NCBI GenBank assembly: GCA_025757845.1
Contig: CP107211.1
Span: forward strand, 2,170,001 to 2,234,000
DNA length: 64,000 nt
Direction of reading: 5' to 3'
Source: Oscillospiraceae bacterium
GTDB taxonomy: Bacteria > Bacillota > Clostridia > Oscillospirales > Ruminococcaceae
Shown here piece by piece: positions 54,348 through 63,051 of the stretch. Position numbers and translations under genes: made by a program. Positions within the stretch are counted from its first letter, which is position 1; each line of letters starts with the position of its first letter. The notes under the pieces are model-generated. The model worked only from the letters and a program-made list of their open reading frames with translations. It did not search any database and was not told the DNA's origin.

Positions 54348-55883
54348 ATGATCGAATGTAAAAAAGTTTCTTTTTCCTACCCTCCAAATGAAACTGACAT
54401 TGGGGACAGGAAAGGACACGGAACATTAAGAAATATTGACCTGTCTATTAACGACGGGGATTTTGTACTGCTCTGCGGAACATCGGGCTGCGGTAAAACC
54501 ACACTGACACGGCTGTTTAACGGACTGATTCCTCATTATTACGATGGAAAGCTGGAAGGCACTGTCATGCTTGATGGAGAAGATATGAGCGGGCTTTCCC
54601 TGTTTGATATATCAAAAAAAGTGGGTTCTGTTTTTCAGAATCCACGTTCTCAATTTTTTAATGTGGATACGACCAGCGAAATTGCCTTTGGATGTGAAAA
54701 CCATGGATTGGAAGAAGCAGAAATCCGAAAGCGGGTAAAGCTGGTCTCAGAGCAGTTGAACCTTACAAATCTGCTGGACAGAAGTGTTTTCTCCCTTTCC
54801 GGTGGGGAAAAGCAAAAAATCGCCTGTGGATCTGCCGCCGCTGTGGAACCGGATGTATTTGTTTTGGACGAGCCATCTTCCAACCTTGACGCCTATTCCA
54901 TCGCTGATTTTCGGAAACTGTTAAAAATATTGAAGTCACAGGGCAAAACAATTATTATTGCGGAGCACCGGCTCTACTATCTTTATGATCTGGCAGACAG
55001 AATCATATATTTAAGCGACGGGGAAATACAAGGGGATTATACTTTGCCGGAATTTCAGTTGATTCCGGCGGCGGAAAAAGCTAAAATGGGATTACGACCT
55101 CTTGGCCTGGGTGAGTTTGCAGACATTGAGCCTGCCAGTCTACATTCAGGGCAGGGGATATGGAAACTGAACCACTTCCATTTCGCATACAAGAAACAGC
55201 CGGAAACGCTTTCTCTGGAAAATATAGAGCTTCCTGCCGGAAATGTAACGGCGGTCATCGGGCACAATGGAGCCGGAAAAACGACACTATCCCGTTGCTT
55301 ATGCGGATTGGAAAAAAGATGTAAAGGTATCCTCGAAAAAGATGGTACTTCCTATTCAAGCAAACAGCGGCTGAAGCTATGCTATATGGTCATGCAGGAT
55401 GTAAATCATCAGCTTTTTACGGAGAGCGTTTTAGAGGAAGTCCTGTTAAGTATGCCGGGGAAAGATTCCGATGAATCGCCTGAAAATGTGGAAAAGGCAG
55501 AGGCTATCTTGACAGAAATGGATTTGCTCCCGTACAAAGCCTGCCATCCGATGGGGCTTTCGGGAGGGCAAAAACAACGTGTGGCGATTGCTTCTGCGAT
55601 TGCCTCTGAACGTCCGGTTATACTATTTGACGAACCTACCAGCGGCCTTGATCTCTTTCACATGAGGCAGGTGGCCGATTCGGTCAAAGGACTTGCCGAT
55701 TCAGGAAAAACCATTGTGATTGTGACCCATGATCCTGAATTTATACTCAGGTGCTGCAATTATGTGATCCATCTGGAAAACGGCAGATTGGAAGAAAACT
55801 ATTTCCTCCAGGATACGGAAGGACGGGAACGGTTATTTAATTTCTTTATGATGGAAGGAGGCGGCGGAAATCAAACTGTTTGA
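54348..55883 (+). CDS. ecfA: Two-domain ECF/ABC ATPase (EcfA-EcfA' fusion)
   Basis: 511 residues with two complete ABC domains. Domain 1: LLCGTSGCGKTTLTRLFNGL, VFSLSGGEKQKIACGSAAAV and VFVLDEPSSNLD. Domain 2: VIGHNGAGKTTLSRCLCGLE, MGLSGGQKQRVAIASAIASE and VILFDEPTSGLD. Together they energise the ECF transporter with the S and T components just upstream. It follows ecfT after 4 bases. The AraC gene frame begins within its last codons. Confidence 0.95.
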   Translation: MIECKKVSFSYPPNETDIGDRKGHGTLRNIDLSINDGDFVLLCGTSGCGKTTLTRLFNGLIPHYYDGKLEGTVMLDGEDMSGLSLFDISKKVGSVFQNPRSQFFNVDTTSEIAFGCENHGLEEAEIRKRVKLVSEQLNLTNLLDRSVFSLSGGEKQKIACGSAAAVEPDVFVLDEPSSNLDAYSIADFRKLLKILKSQGKTIIIAEHRLYYLYDLADRIIYLSDGEIQGDYTLPEFQLIPAAEKAKMGLRPLGLGEFADIEPASLHSGQGIWKLNHFHFAYKKQPETLSLENIELPAGNVTAVIGHNGAGKTTLSRCLCGLEKRCKGILEKDGTSYSSKQRLKLCYMVMQDVNHQLFTESVLEEVLLSMPGKDSDESPENVEKAEAILTEMDLLPYKACHPMGLSGGQKQRVAIASAIASERPVILFDEPTSGLDLFHMRQVADSVKGLADSGKTIVIVTHDPEFILRCCNYVIHLENGRLEENYFLQDTEGRERLFNFFMMEGGGGNQTV

Positions 55884-55977
55884 TGGTAAAATAAACTGCG
55901 GCTCAAATGTTAAAAATGTCATTGAAACTGAGGATTGCGTTGTCCTGCAGCTTTTTGACGAGAGCGGCGAGGGAACC

Positions 55978-56835
55978 ATGACAGCCCACAAAATTTTTGA
56001 TGGCGCTTTTGTGATGTATAGCGATATGCACCTGAAAGAATGTACCTCCTACTTTCAGAGTAGTACGGACAGTACGCTTCTCTATATAGACCATTGCAGG
56101 GAGGGACGGATCGAAAGCGAGATTGGCAATAATGCGTATAGCTATTTGCAAGAGCATGAGATGCGTGTGGATGACCGGCGTTCCCATTCGGGACGGTTCT
56201 GCTTTCCACTCTGCCACTATCATGGGATGACCCTGGGATTTGATCTGGACATTGCTGTGCCGGCGCTGAAAGACTTTTTTGGCGGATTTTCTGTTGATTT
56301 GTACGAGCTTCAAAAAAAGTATTGCAATGACAAGAAACCGTTTGTGATTCATAATGAGCCAGGAATTGAACATATTTTTTCAGAGCTTTACTTTGTCCCG
56401 CAGCAGATCAAAGGTGACTACTATAAAGTAAAAGCCCTGGAGCTGCTTTTATATCTGGACGCTTTGCAGTTTTCTGATTCCAAAGAAGATCGCCCTTATT
56501 TCTATAAAGGGCAGGTAGAAAAAATCAAAGCGATCCATGATCTTATTACGGCAAATTTGCAGGAGCATTACACGATGGATGAATTAGCTGAACGATTCCA
56601 GATTTCATTGACGGGGATGAAAACCTGCTTTAAGGAAATATTCGGAGATTCCATGTATTCCTATCTTCGCCGTTATCGGATGAACGTTGCTGCCACAATG
56701 CTCCGGCAGGATTCCCAAAAAGGGATTGCGGAAATTGCCGGAGCTGTGGGATATGAAAGCCCCAGTAAATTTGCAACAGCTTTCCGGCAGGTGATAGGGC
56801 AGACGCCGATGGAATACCGAAAATCTTTTTTCTAA
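55978..56835 (+). CDS. AraC-family transcriptional activator (PchR/YbtA-like)
   Basis: 285 residues from the ATG, but the frame is open and looks coding upstream (INCGSNVKNVIETEDCVVLQ, LFDESGEGT). An ideal AAGGAGG lies 8 bases before an ATC at 55870, so the natural start may be there. The N-terminal sensor domain has DHCREGRIESEIGNN. The C-terminal double helix-turn-helix contains MDELAERFQISLTGMKTCFK and IAEIAGAVGYESPSKFATAF. It probably activates the two promoters with AAATGCCkTTTTGGAGA boxes in response to the transported ligand. Confidence 0.85.
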   Translation: MTAHKIFDGAFVMYSDMHLKECTSYFQSSTDSTLLYIDHCREGRIESEIGNNAYSYLQEHEMRVDDRRSHSGRFCFPLCHYHGMTLGFDLDIAVPALKDFFGGFSVDLYELQKKYCNDKKPFVIHNEPGIEHIFSELYFVPQQIKGDYYKVKALELLLYLDALQFSDSKEDRPYFYKGQVEKIKAIHDLITANLQEHYTMDELAERFQISLTGMKTCFKEIFGDSMYSYLRRYRMNVAATMLRQDSQKGIAEIAGAVGYESPSKFATAFRQVIGQTPMEYRKSFF

Positions 56836-56844
56836 ACGGTGCAT

Positions 56845-56889
56845 AAATGCCGTTTTGGAGAGGAAAGAAGAATTGAATACTGCTACAAT
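56845..56889 (+). promoter_or_regulatory. Activator-type promoter of the exporter-type ABC genes
   Basis: AAATGCCGTTTTGGAGA (56845-56861), 22 bases, TACAAT (56884-56889). It matches the ECF operon promoter element in sequence and spacing. The flanking CTGCTA and GGTTAG are also shared. Confidence 0.7.
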
Positions 56890-56956
56890 GAGGATGGTTA
56901 GCAAAGACTACCCATCCTTTTTTCTTTGCTGACTAAAAAGAAGGAAGGTGATTGTA

Positions 56957-58738
56957 ATGAAGCAGCAAAAAGATAATTGGGTGAAAATTCTGTTTTCCTT
57001 CGCCGCACCATGCAAGGGGAAAATGGCTCTTTCGGTATTCTGCGCCATTCTGAGCGTTGCAGGAGGGTTTATTCCTTTTTGGGCTGTATATGAAATCCTG
57101 CTGGCATTTATCAATCAGAATGTGACCCTGAATGGCATTCTGATTTGGTGTCTGGTTGGAGCAGCGGGCTACCTGCTGCGGGTTGCCTGCCATGGAATCT
57201 CTACGATCCTGGCGCATATTTCAGCCTATACCATTTTGGAAGGAATCCGGCTTAAAATTGCAGACCGGCTGATGAAAGCTCCCCTTGGCGAAGTGATGGG
57301 GCGGCGGATCGGCTATCTGAAAAATATCATCATGGATAAGGTTGAGGACTTAGAGCCGCCTTTGGCACACATGATCCCGGAATTGACCTCTAACCTCCTA
57401 CTCCCTGTTGCAATTTTTATCTGGATGCTGGTTATCGACTGGCGCATGGGATTGGCGGTCCTGATTTCTCCGGTGCTGGCCATGATTCCTATGTTTTTCC
57501 TTATGAGGAACTATAACAGCCAGTACGCCGCTTATATGGAGGCAAATAACCACGTCAACAGTATTATTATCGAGTATGTGGAAGGTATCGAGGTTGTAAA
57601 GGCCTTTAACCAAAGCACAAGCTCCTATGAAAAATTTGTTAATGCTGTCCAGTCGTTCAAAGAGTTTACCTTGGCATGGTTTAAGAGTACATGGAAATCG
57701 ATGAACCTGATGATGGCGATTATGCCCACAACGCTCCTGGGGGTTCTTCCCGTCGGCCTTTTGCTGGTGCAGAATGGAAGTATCTCCCCTGCGGAGCTTG
57801 CAATGGGGATTATCCTTTCCCTCAGCATTGTTGGACCGTTGATGAAAGCAACCACTTTCATTAACGAAGCAAAGTCTATGGAATATGCAGTAGAGGCGGC
57901 AAATGAACTTTTGAACCTGCCTGTACTGCCGGATTCAGGGAAAATCGTATCTATTCCTCACAATGATATTGCGTTGAAGCATGTAACCTTTTCCTATGAC
58001 GGTTCCGAGCAAAATGAAGTGTTGCATGATGTGAACCTGGAATTGCCAGAGGGAAGTTTTACGGCACTTGTAGGACCATCTGGCGGCGGTAAATCGACGA
58101 TTGCCCGTCTGATTGCAAGATTTTGGGACGTGACAGGCGGCAGCATTACCATTGGAGGGAAAAATGTCAAAGAGTTGTCTATACGTCAGCTTTCCGAACT
58201 GGTTAGTTTTGTGACGCAGGATAACTTCCTGTTTAATTGCTCCCTGAAAGAGAACATCCGTCTTGGGAATCCAAGCGCCACAGATGAAGAAGTATATGCG
58301 GCGGCGAAGGCGGCCTGCTGTGATGAATTTATTGTGCGTTTGGACAAAGGATATGATACCCCTGCCGGTGATGCCGGAAAGAGGCTGTCTGGCGGCGAAA
58401 AACAGCGGATTGCGATTGCGAGGGCAATCCTCAAAAATGCCCCGATTGTTATTTTGGATGAAGCGACAGCATTTACTGACCCACAGAATGAAGATAAAAT
58501 CCAGAAATCTATCATGGCATTATCAAAGGGTAAAACCCTTCTTGTGATCGCCCACCGCCTTTCCACCATTCAGAACGCAGATCAGATTGTCGTGTTGAAA
58601 AAAGGCCGGATTGTGGATTGCGGAAAGCAGGAAGAATTGTTGAAGCGGTGTCCGCTTTATGCGGATATGTGGAAAGCGCACATCGGGGCGAAGAATTGGT
58701 CTGTGAGTGAAAAGAAGGAGGTGGTCGCTCATGTTTAA
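56957..58738 (+). CDS. ABC half-transporter, YbtP-like
   Basis: 593 residues. An exporter-type membrane domain with six helices (about 20-300) is followed by an ATPase: LVGPSGGGKSTIARLIARFW, RLSGGEKQRIAIARAILKNA and IVILDEATAFTDP. It is shaped like an exporter, but its pairing with the next half-transporter and an AraC/ECF module recalls YbtPQ/IrtAB metallophore importers. GAAGGAAGG supports the ATG at 56957. It overlaps the next gene by 8 bases. Confidence 0.9.
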   Translation: MKQQKDNWVKILFSFAAPCKGKMALSVFCAILSVAGGFIPFWAVYEILLAFINQNVTLNGILIWCLVGAAGYLLRVACHGISTILAHISAYTILEGIRLKIADRLMKAPLGEVMGRRIGYLKNIIMDKVEDLEPPLAHMIPELTSNLLLPVAIFIWMLVIDWRMGLAVLISPVLAMIPMFFLMRNYNSQYAAYMEANNHVNSIIIEYVEGIEVVKAFNQSTSSYEKFVNAVQSFKEFTLAWFKSTWKSMNLMMAIMPTTLLGVLPVGLLLVQNGSISPAELAMGIILSLSIVGPLMKATTFINEAKSMEYAVEAANELLNLPVLPDSGKIVSIPHNDIALKHVTFSYDGSEQNEVLHDVNLELPEGSFTALVGPSGGGKSTIARLIARFWDVTGGSITIGGKNVKELSIRQLSELVSFVTQDNFLFNCSLKENIRLGNPSATDEEVYAAAKAACCDEFIVRLDKGYDTPAGDAGKRLSGGEKQRIAIARAILKNAPIVILDEATAFTDPQNEDKIQKSIMALSKGKTLLVIAHRLSTIQNADQIVVLKKGRIVDCGKQEELLKRCPLYADMWKAHIGAKNWSVSEKKEVVAHV

Positions 58739-60482
58739 GTCTATGAAACGGATCATTCAATGGGCGGGGAAATATAAGGGACGCCTCTACCTTGGCTCTG
58801 TTTTTTCCTTTTTCAGCAGCCTGTCTACGGCGATCCCTACAATGGCTGCTGCTTATGCTCTTGATAAAACAATCGCGGCTTATTGGACAGGCAGCACAAT
58901 AGAATCCGCCCTGATCTGGCAGACACTTTGGATTATTGTTGGCTCGATTGCGCTTAACTTTCTACTCTCTTATCTGCGGGCGGTGTTGCAGGAAAGCATT
59001 GGTTATGAAGTGGCCGCAGGACAGCGAATCCATTTGGGCGATGTGCTAAAAAGGGTTCCTCTGGGATATTTTTCTAAAAACAGCGTGGGCGATATTCTGA
59101 CAGGTGTTACTACAGAGCTATCCACACTCGAATTACAGGGAATGAAGATGGTTGACATCATCATCAACGGATATGCAAAATTTATTGCAATTCTCCTGTG
59201 CTTCCTTTTCCTGAGTCCAGCCGCGGCAGTGGTTTCTGTTGTCGGTGTTGCCTTTTCCGCATTAGCTTTACATGGTATCAGCAGGCACAGTGAAAAGACC
59301 GCTGCTATTACGCACCAGGCCATGGAGGATATGTCTGGCTCTGCGATTGAATATATCCGCGGGCTGTCCATCGTTAAGTCGTTTGGACAGGAAGGGGCTT
59401 CTATCGAGAGTTTTCGCAAGGCAAATAAAGATTTGAAAAATATTCATATCAAAGTAGAAAAGGGCTATACGCCATTTAACTGCCTGCACCTGTTCTCCTT
59501 AAAACTGGCATCTATGGGGATTGTGTTTATCTGTGCATGGCAGACACTTAACGGGCAAATGAGTCTTGCTTATTTCCTGATGTTTGTTCTGTTTTCTTTC
59601 GTAATCTTTGGAAGCGTGGAAACCATTAACGACGCGGCTCACATGCTGGGTCTTATAGATTCCGCTATGAATAAGCTGGAAGCTCTGGAAAATGCAGAAT
59701 ATATCGACCAAGACGGAAAAGATATTACACCGACCTCGTATGACATTACTTTTCAGGATGTATCCTTTGGTTACGATAAACGGACTGTATTGCATGATGT
59801 GAATTTCACGATTCCGCAGAATACCACAACAGCGATTGTAGGTCCCTCCGGGAGCGGCAAGTCTACCCTGTGCAGCCTGATTGCACGCTTTTATGATGTT
59901 GACGCCGGAAAAATCACTTTAGGAGAAACAGATATTCGAGAATTTACCTGTGACAGCTTACTAAAAAATATCAGTATGGTGTTCCAGAATGTATATCTGT
60001 TCCGGGATACGATCCGTAACAATATCAAATTCGGCATCCCGGACGCTTCGGAGGAACAGATGATTGCCGCTGCAAAAAAAGCGCGCTGCCATGACTTTAT
60101 TATGGCCCTGCCAGATGGATATGATACCGTCATTGGTGAGGGCGGTTCTTCTCTTTCCGGCGGTGAAAAGCAGCGGATTTCGATTGCCAGAGCCATGCTG
60201 AAAGATGCGCCGATTGTTATTTTGGATGAGGCCACGGCCAGCATTGACCCAGAGAATGAGCATTTGATTCAAGAGGCTATTTCCGCACTGACACATGGTA
60301 AAACAATCATAACGATTGCCCATAGACTGGCGACGATTGAAAATGCGGATCAAATTCTTGTCATTGATAGTGGAACCGTCGTGCAGAAAGGAACCCATAA
60401 GGAATTGCTGGCTCAAAAGGGAATCTATCAGGAATTTATTAAGATTCGGGAACAGGCTGAGGGCTGGAGGATTCAACAATAA
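58731..60482 (+). CDS. ABC half-transporter, YbtQ-like
   Basis: 583 residues. MFKSMKRIIQWAGKYKGRLY, six transmembrane helices and the ATPase with IVGPSGSGKSTLCSLIARFY, SLSGGEKQRISIARAMLKDA and IVILDEATASIDP, H-loop in ITIAHRLATI. It forms a heterodimer with the gene just upstream (8-base overlap). AGGAGG supports the ATG at 58731. The substrate is inferred to be a metallophore or related siderophore. Confidence 0.9.
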   Translation: MFKSMKRIIQWAGKYKGRLYLGSVFSFFSSLSTAIPTMAAAYALDKTIAAYWTGSTIESALIWQTLWIIVGSIALNFLLSYLRAVLQESIGYEVAAGQRIHLGDVLKRVPLGYFSKNSVGDILTGVTTELSTLELQGMKMVDIIINGYAKFIAILLCFLFLSPAAAVVSVVGVAFSALALHGISRHSEKTAAITHQAMEDMSGSAIEYIRGLSIVKSFGQEGASIESFRKANKDLKNIHIKVEKGYTPFNCLHLFSLKLASMGIVFICAWQTLNGQMSLAYFLMFVLFSFVIFGSVETINDAAHMLGLIDSAMNKLEALENAEYIDQDGKDITPTSYDITFQDVSFGYDKRTVLHDVNFTIPQNTTTAIVGPSGSGKSTLCSLIARFYDVDAGKITLGETDIREFTCDSLLKNISMVFQNVYLFRDTIRNNIKFGIPDASEEQMIAAAKKARCHDFIMALPDGYDTVIGEGGSSLSGGEKQRISIARAMLKDAPIVILDEATASIDPENEHLIQEAISALTHGKTIITIAHRLATIENADQILVIDSGTVVQKGTHKELLAQKGIYQEFIKIREQAEGWRIQQ

Positions 60483-60499
60483 GCATAAAGGAGGAACTG

Positions 60500-60828
60500 A
60501 TGAAGATTCATGCGTCCGGGGAGGATTATCTGGAGGCTGTGCTGATTCTCCAAAAGAAGCAGGGCATGGTGCGTTTCGTGGATGTTGCTCGGTACGTGGA
60601 GGTTTCAAAGCCCAGCGTGTGCCATGCGGTGGCAACCCTGCGGGACGGGGGGTCCTGACGATGGACAGTGACTATTTCCTGCATCTGACCGATGTGGGCC
60701 GGGAAGTGGCGGAGCAGATCTACGAAAAGCACCGCAGGATTGCTGAATCGGGAACCCACGAGAAATTCCTTGCGAAAGGCGGAAAATATGCTGCTATGTG
60801 GAACACAGAGCAAAAAATATCGGCTTGA
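60500..60828 (+). pseudogene. DtxR-type repressor fragment fused to an ABC transporter tail
   Basis: MKIHASGEDYLEAVLILQKK and VDVARYVEVSKPSVCHAVAT are the DtxR/MntR winged helix. A stop follows a G6 run (60647-60652). In another frame the protein continues as MDSDYFLHLTDVGREVAEQI, the next DtxR segment; one added G would join them. Then IAESGTHEKFLAKGGKYAAM and WNTEQK appear, which is the C-terminal end of an ABC exporter. A deletion has thus joined two genes. The metal-binding and dimerisation parts are lost. It once may have controlled the transporter cluster by metal. Confidence 0.8.
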
Positions 60829-60840
60829 TCGAAGGTAAAG

Positions 60841-60870
60841 ATGAAACTTCATGCGTCCGGGAACGATTAA
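60841..60870 (+). repeat. Residual second copy of the DtxR gene start
   Basis: ATGAAACTTCATGCGTCCGG closely matches the start at 60500 (ATGAAGATTCATGCGTCCGG) and gives MKLHASGND and a stop. Direct repeat of about 28 bases with 341-base spacing, consistent with recombination between tandem DtxR-ABC modules. Confidence 0.65.
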
Positions 60871-61311
60871 ATGAGAATCACTTCTATGCAAAAAATTGAA
60901 GTTATTGTTCGTATCACGAAAGACCACTGCCTGCCCCAAGAGCAGACGATTTTTGAGTGGATTGAAACGAACCGTGCTGCGCCAGACACCTTGAATTATC
61001 CCGGTCTGGAAATAAACTTAGAACACCGTCGTGTTTTCAAAAACGGACAGGAAGTGTACATGAGCCGTTACGAATATGGCGTTTTAAGTTTAATGGCACG
61101 GCATCCGGGGCAATTGTTTACAAAAGAGCAGATATTTGAAGCCGTGTGGCATCAGGATAGTGAAAGCTGCCTGACTGCTGTCACCAATACAATTGGACGC
61201 ATCCGGCAAAAAATCGAGGATGATAGAGCTGTACCTGTCTATATTCGAACGATTTCCAACCTCGGCTACCAATTTATGCCGAACATTTCAGTGAAAAAAG
61301 ATTCCTTATAA
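60871..61311 (+). CDS. OmpR/PhoB-type winged-helix regulator without receiver domain
   Basis: 146 residues. The C-terminal two thirds is a Trans_reg_C domain: LEINLEHRRVFKNGQEVYMS, YEYGVLSLMARHPGQLFTKE, QIFEAVWHQ and TNTIGRIRQKIEDD, VYIRTISNLGYQF. No phosphoacceptor domain is present, so it is a stand-alone DNA-binding protein, a type often found at the regulatory end of these elements. The start at 60871 lies directly behind the DtxR remnant; an internal ATG at 60886 is possible. Confidence 0.8.
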   Translation: MRITSMQKIEVIVRITKDHCLPQEQTIFEWIETNRAAPDTLNYPGLEINLEHRRVFKNGQEVYMSRYEYGVLSLMARHPGQLFTKEQIFEAVWHQDSESCLTAVTNTIGRIRQKIEDDRAVPVYIRTISNLGYQFMPNISVKKDSL

Positions 61312-61366
61312 CGATAAAAGCCATACTCAATGGGTAACTTAGACCTTGAGTATGGCTTTTATCGTT
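61310..61366. terminator. Bidirectional terminator with a perfect 21-base-pair stem
   Basis: 61310-61330 and 61346-61366 are perfectly complementary (ends AACGATAAAAGCC and GGCTTTTATCGTT), with a 15-base loop. It begins at the last base of the winged-helix stop region. It is unusually long and perfect for a terminator. Confidence 0.8.
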
Positions 61367-61450
61367 AGCTGGATAGATAAAAATTGACATCCTTGCAATC
61401 GGAAATAATCTTTTCTAAAATATAGAAAAAAGATTTTAGGAGGCGGTAAG

Positions 61451-61672
61451 ATGCAATCCTTCGAAGATGTTCTGAGAGAGTTTGAAGATTTTTTGCAAAC
61501 GGCATCCTATTTAGAGGTTCTCCCATGTCGATGGGGGTATGTACGGCTTTTTAATGAGGGTGCTCCTATCAACTTCTACGCAGTCTTATGCCGTACCCCA
61601 CAAGAACTATATGATACGCTAGAAAATGATCTTGCCATTGAAAAAGAGGTTCAAAATCCACAACGAGACTGA
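61451..61672 (+). CDS. Small conserved mobile-element protein (73 residues)
   Basis: MQSFEDVLREFEDFLQTASY then LEVLPCRWGYVRLFNEGAPI and an acidic tail. Seen as an unnamed small protein in the regulatory end of related elements. The start follows AGGAGGCGGTAAG, and TTGACA at 61385-61390 may be its -35. Function unknown. Confidence 0.65.
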   Translation: MQSFEDVLREFEDFLQTASYLEVLPCRWGYVRLFNEGAPINFYAVLCRTPQELYDTLENDLAIEKEVQNPQRD

Positions 61673-61794
61673 TTACGAGAAAATTATTGTGTAATTCGTT
61701 TGCTTTTCACGTGATTTTATTGAATGACCTGTTAGAATATTGCGTATTCAGACAAAAGAACGCCAGAGAGAAGCGTAACGTCCACTCTGGCAGC

Positions 61795-62151
61795 TTAGGT
61801 GTTTTTGTTCTGTTCTGAAAGTTCTGTCAAATGGATTGCGAGTGACCTTGTGGCATCCAACAGAGTTTTTCGCATTTCTGGCGGACAAGCAAAATAAATC
61901 GATTCTAACTCTCGACATTCGCGCTCTGCTTCTGATAAGTTCGGGTTGATAACCGAATCCAAGGAAAGTGGCAGAACATGGAGAATTGAACTTAAAATGT
62001 CAAAAGAAGGATTCTGTTTTCCATTTTCAATATTGGCGATATACTTCACCGAAACATTACTTTTCAGTGCCAGTTGCTCTTGTGTCATTTTCATCGCTTT
62101 TCGGACAGCCTTTATCTGCTTTCCTAAAGCAATCGCATCCGCATTCGGCAT
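61795..62151 (-). CDS. XRE-family regulator of the conjugative element
   Basis: 118 residues from an ATG after TTGAGGTGATGATG. The helix-turn-helix MKMTQEQLALKSNVSVKYIA is followed by NIENGKQNPSFDILSSILHV. The C-terminal part (LESIYFACPPEMRKTLLDAT) is helical. This is the usual layout of a repressor of excision/transfer genes. It is transcribed leftward, opposite to the rest of the region. An upstream in-frame extension to 62301 is not supported by a ribosome site. Confidence 0.75.
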   Translation of the reverse strand: MPNADAIALGKQIKAVRKAMKMTQEQLALKSNVSVKYIANIENGKQNPSFDILSSILHVLPLSLDSVINPNLSEAERECRELESIYFACPPEMRKTLLDATRSLAIHLTELSEQNKNT

Positions 62152-62567
62152 CATCATCACCTCAATAGTATTGTATCGTTCTTGCGGAAAGAACGGTATA
62201 ACATCATCATTCCAGTGATTTTGTCCTATCGTGCCGATTTTTACATTTCCCGGTCGAGTTATAAAAAAACGGTAACTCGCCTGGGCGATTCTACGCGCCA
62301 TCTGATCACAGTTGCCGTTTGTGGAGGTAACTGTGATTTTTTATTGGGGTAACGCATCAAAAAAAGCCTGTCTGCTGCCGTAAGCCAGACCGCCCCAAAG
62401 CAAGCACAATCGTTCCGTTCCACCATCCACAATCGTGCCGATGTGTTATATTGCGCCAGCTTCCCGCCATGGGAGGCTGGCGTTTTTGCGCTTTTGGAGC
62501 CAAAGTGCCGCAGTCCACCGTTTCTCCTATGATATAGCAGCAAACTTTATATTTGGGAGGGAAAGTC

Positions 62568-62732
62568 ATGCTCGATCATAAGAAGAAAGCAATTACGGAA
62601 CACTGGCAGTTTTGCCCCAAGTGCAACTTAAAACTTTATCGAATGACCGCCGACTGCACTGGATTCATCCATATAAAATGCTGGCGTTGCCGGAAAATGT
62701 TATGGCTCGACCTTTCCATTCGGGCCAAGTAA
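62568..62732 (+). CDS. Small zinc-ribbon protein (54 residues)
   Basis: MLDHKKKAITEHWQFCPKCN, then a second CWRC knuckle (KCWRCRKMLWLDLSIRAK). Cysteines CxxC-x(n)-CxxC resemble Com-like or ribbon-type zinc proteins that bind nucleic acid. The start follows TTTGGGAGGGAAAGTC. Common near sigma-like genes of these elements; function unknown. Confidence 0.65.
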   Translation: MLDHKKKAITEHWQFCPKCNLKLYRMTADCTGFIHIKCWRCRKMLWLDLSIRAK

Positions 62733-62839
62733 ACATCAGTTTTATAAAACAATCGGGTGCACTGCACTCTGAATATGGACTGTTAGCACCGAGCAACGGG
62801 CCATTGCCATAAGGCAATGTATGAAACGTAGCACCAAAT

Positions 62840-62914
62840 GGCCGGGCAGCAGCTTGACTGAAAGATTTTCGCTTGAAAATCCTTCGGTTGGCTGTTGTCC
62901 GGCTATTTTTTATA
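62840..62914 (+). terminator. Long hairpin terminator
   Basis: GCCGGGCAGCAGC pairs with GGCTGTTGTCCGGC (several G-U pairs) around a long inner part that can fold by itself, followed by TATTTTTTAT. Confidence 0.6.
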
Positions 62915-62925
62915 GCTTCAGATGG

Positions 62926-62953
62926 CCTGCTCCCGAAAAGGAGCAGGTTTTAT
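62926..62953 (+). terminator. Rho-independent terminator
   Basis: CCTGCTCC (62926-62933) pairs with GGAGCAGG (62940-62947), then TTTTATG. Second of two tandem terminators upstream of the sigma-like gene. Confidence 0.7.
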
Positions 62954-63051
62954 GTTTGCCCTCTTTTCATGGCTACCCCAAGCGGCGAAATATCCGTAGC
63001 ATCTCCGAATTTTCGACTTTTCACGTTTTATCGAAAATTTGGAGGTTACAC

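Noticed and set aside
62821..63051. Upstream extension of the sigma-like gene
   Set aside because: The frame is open but contains two terminator hairpins; the ATG at 63052 has the ribosome site.
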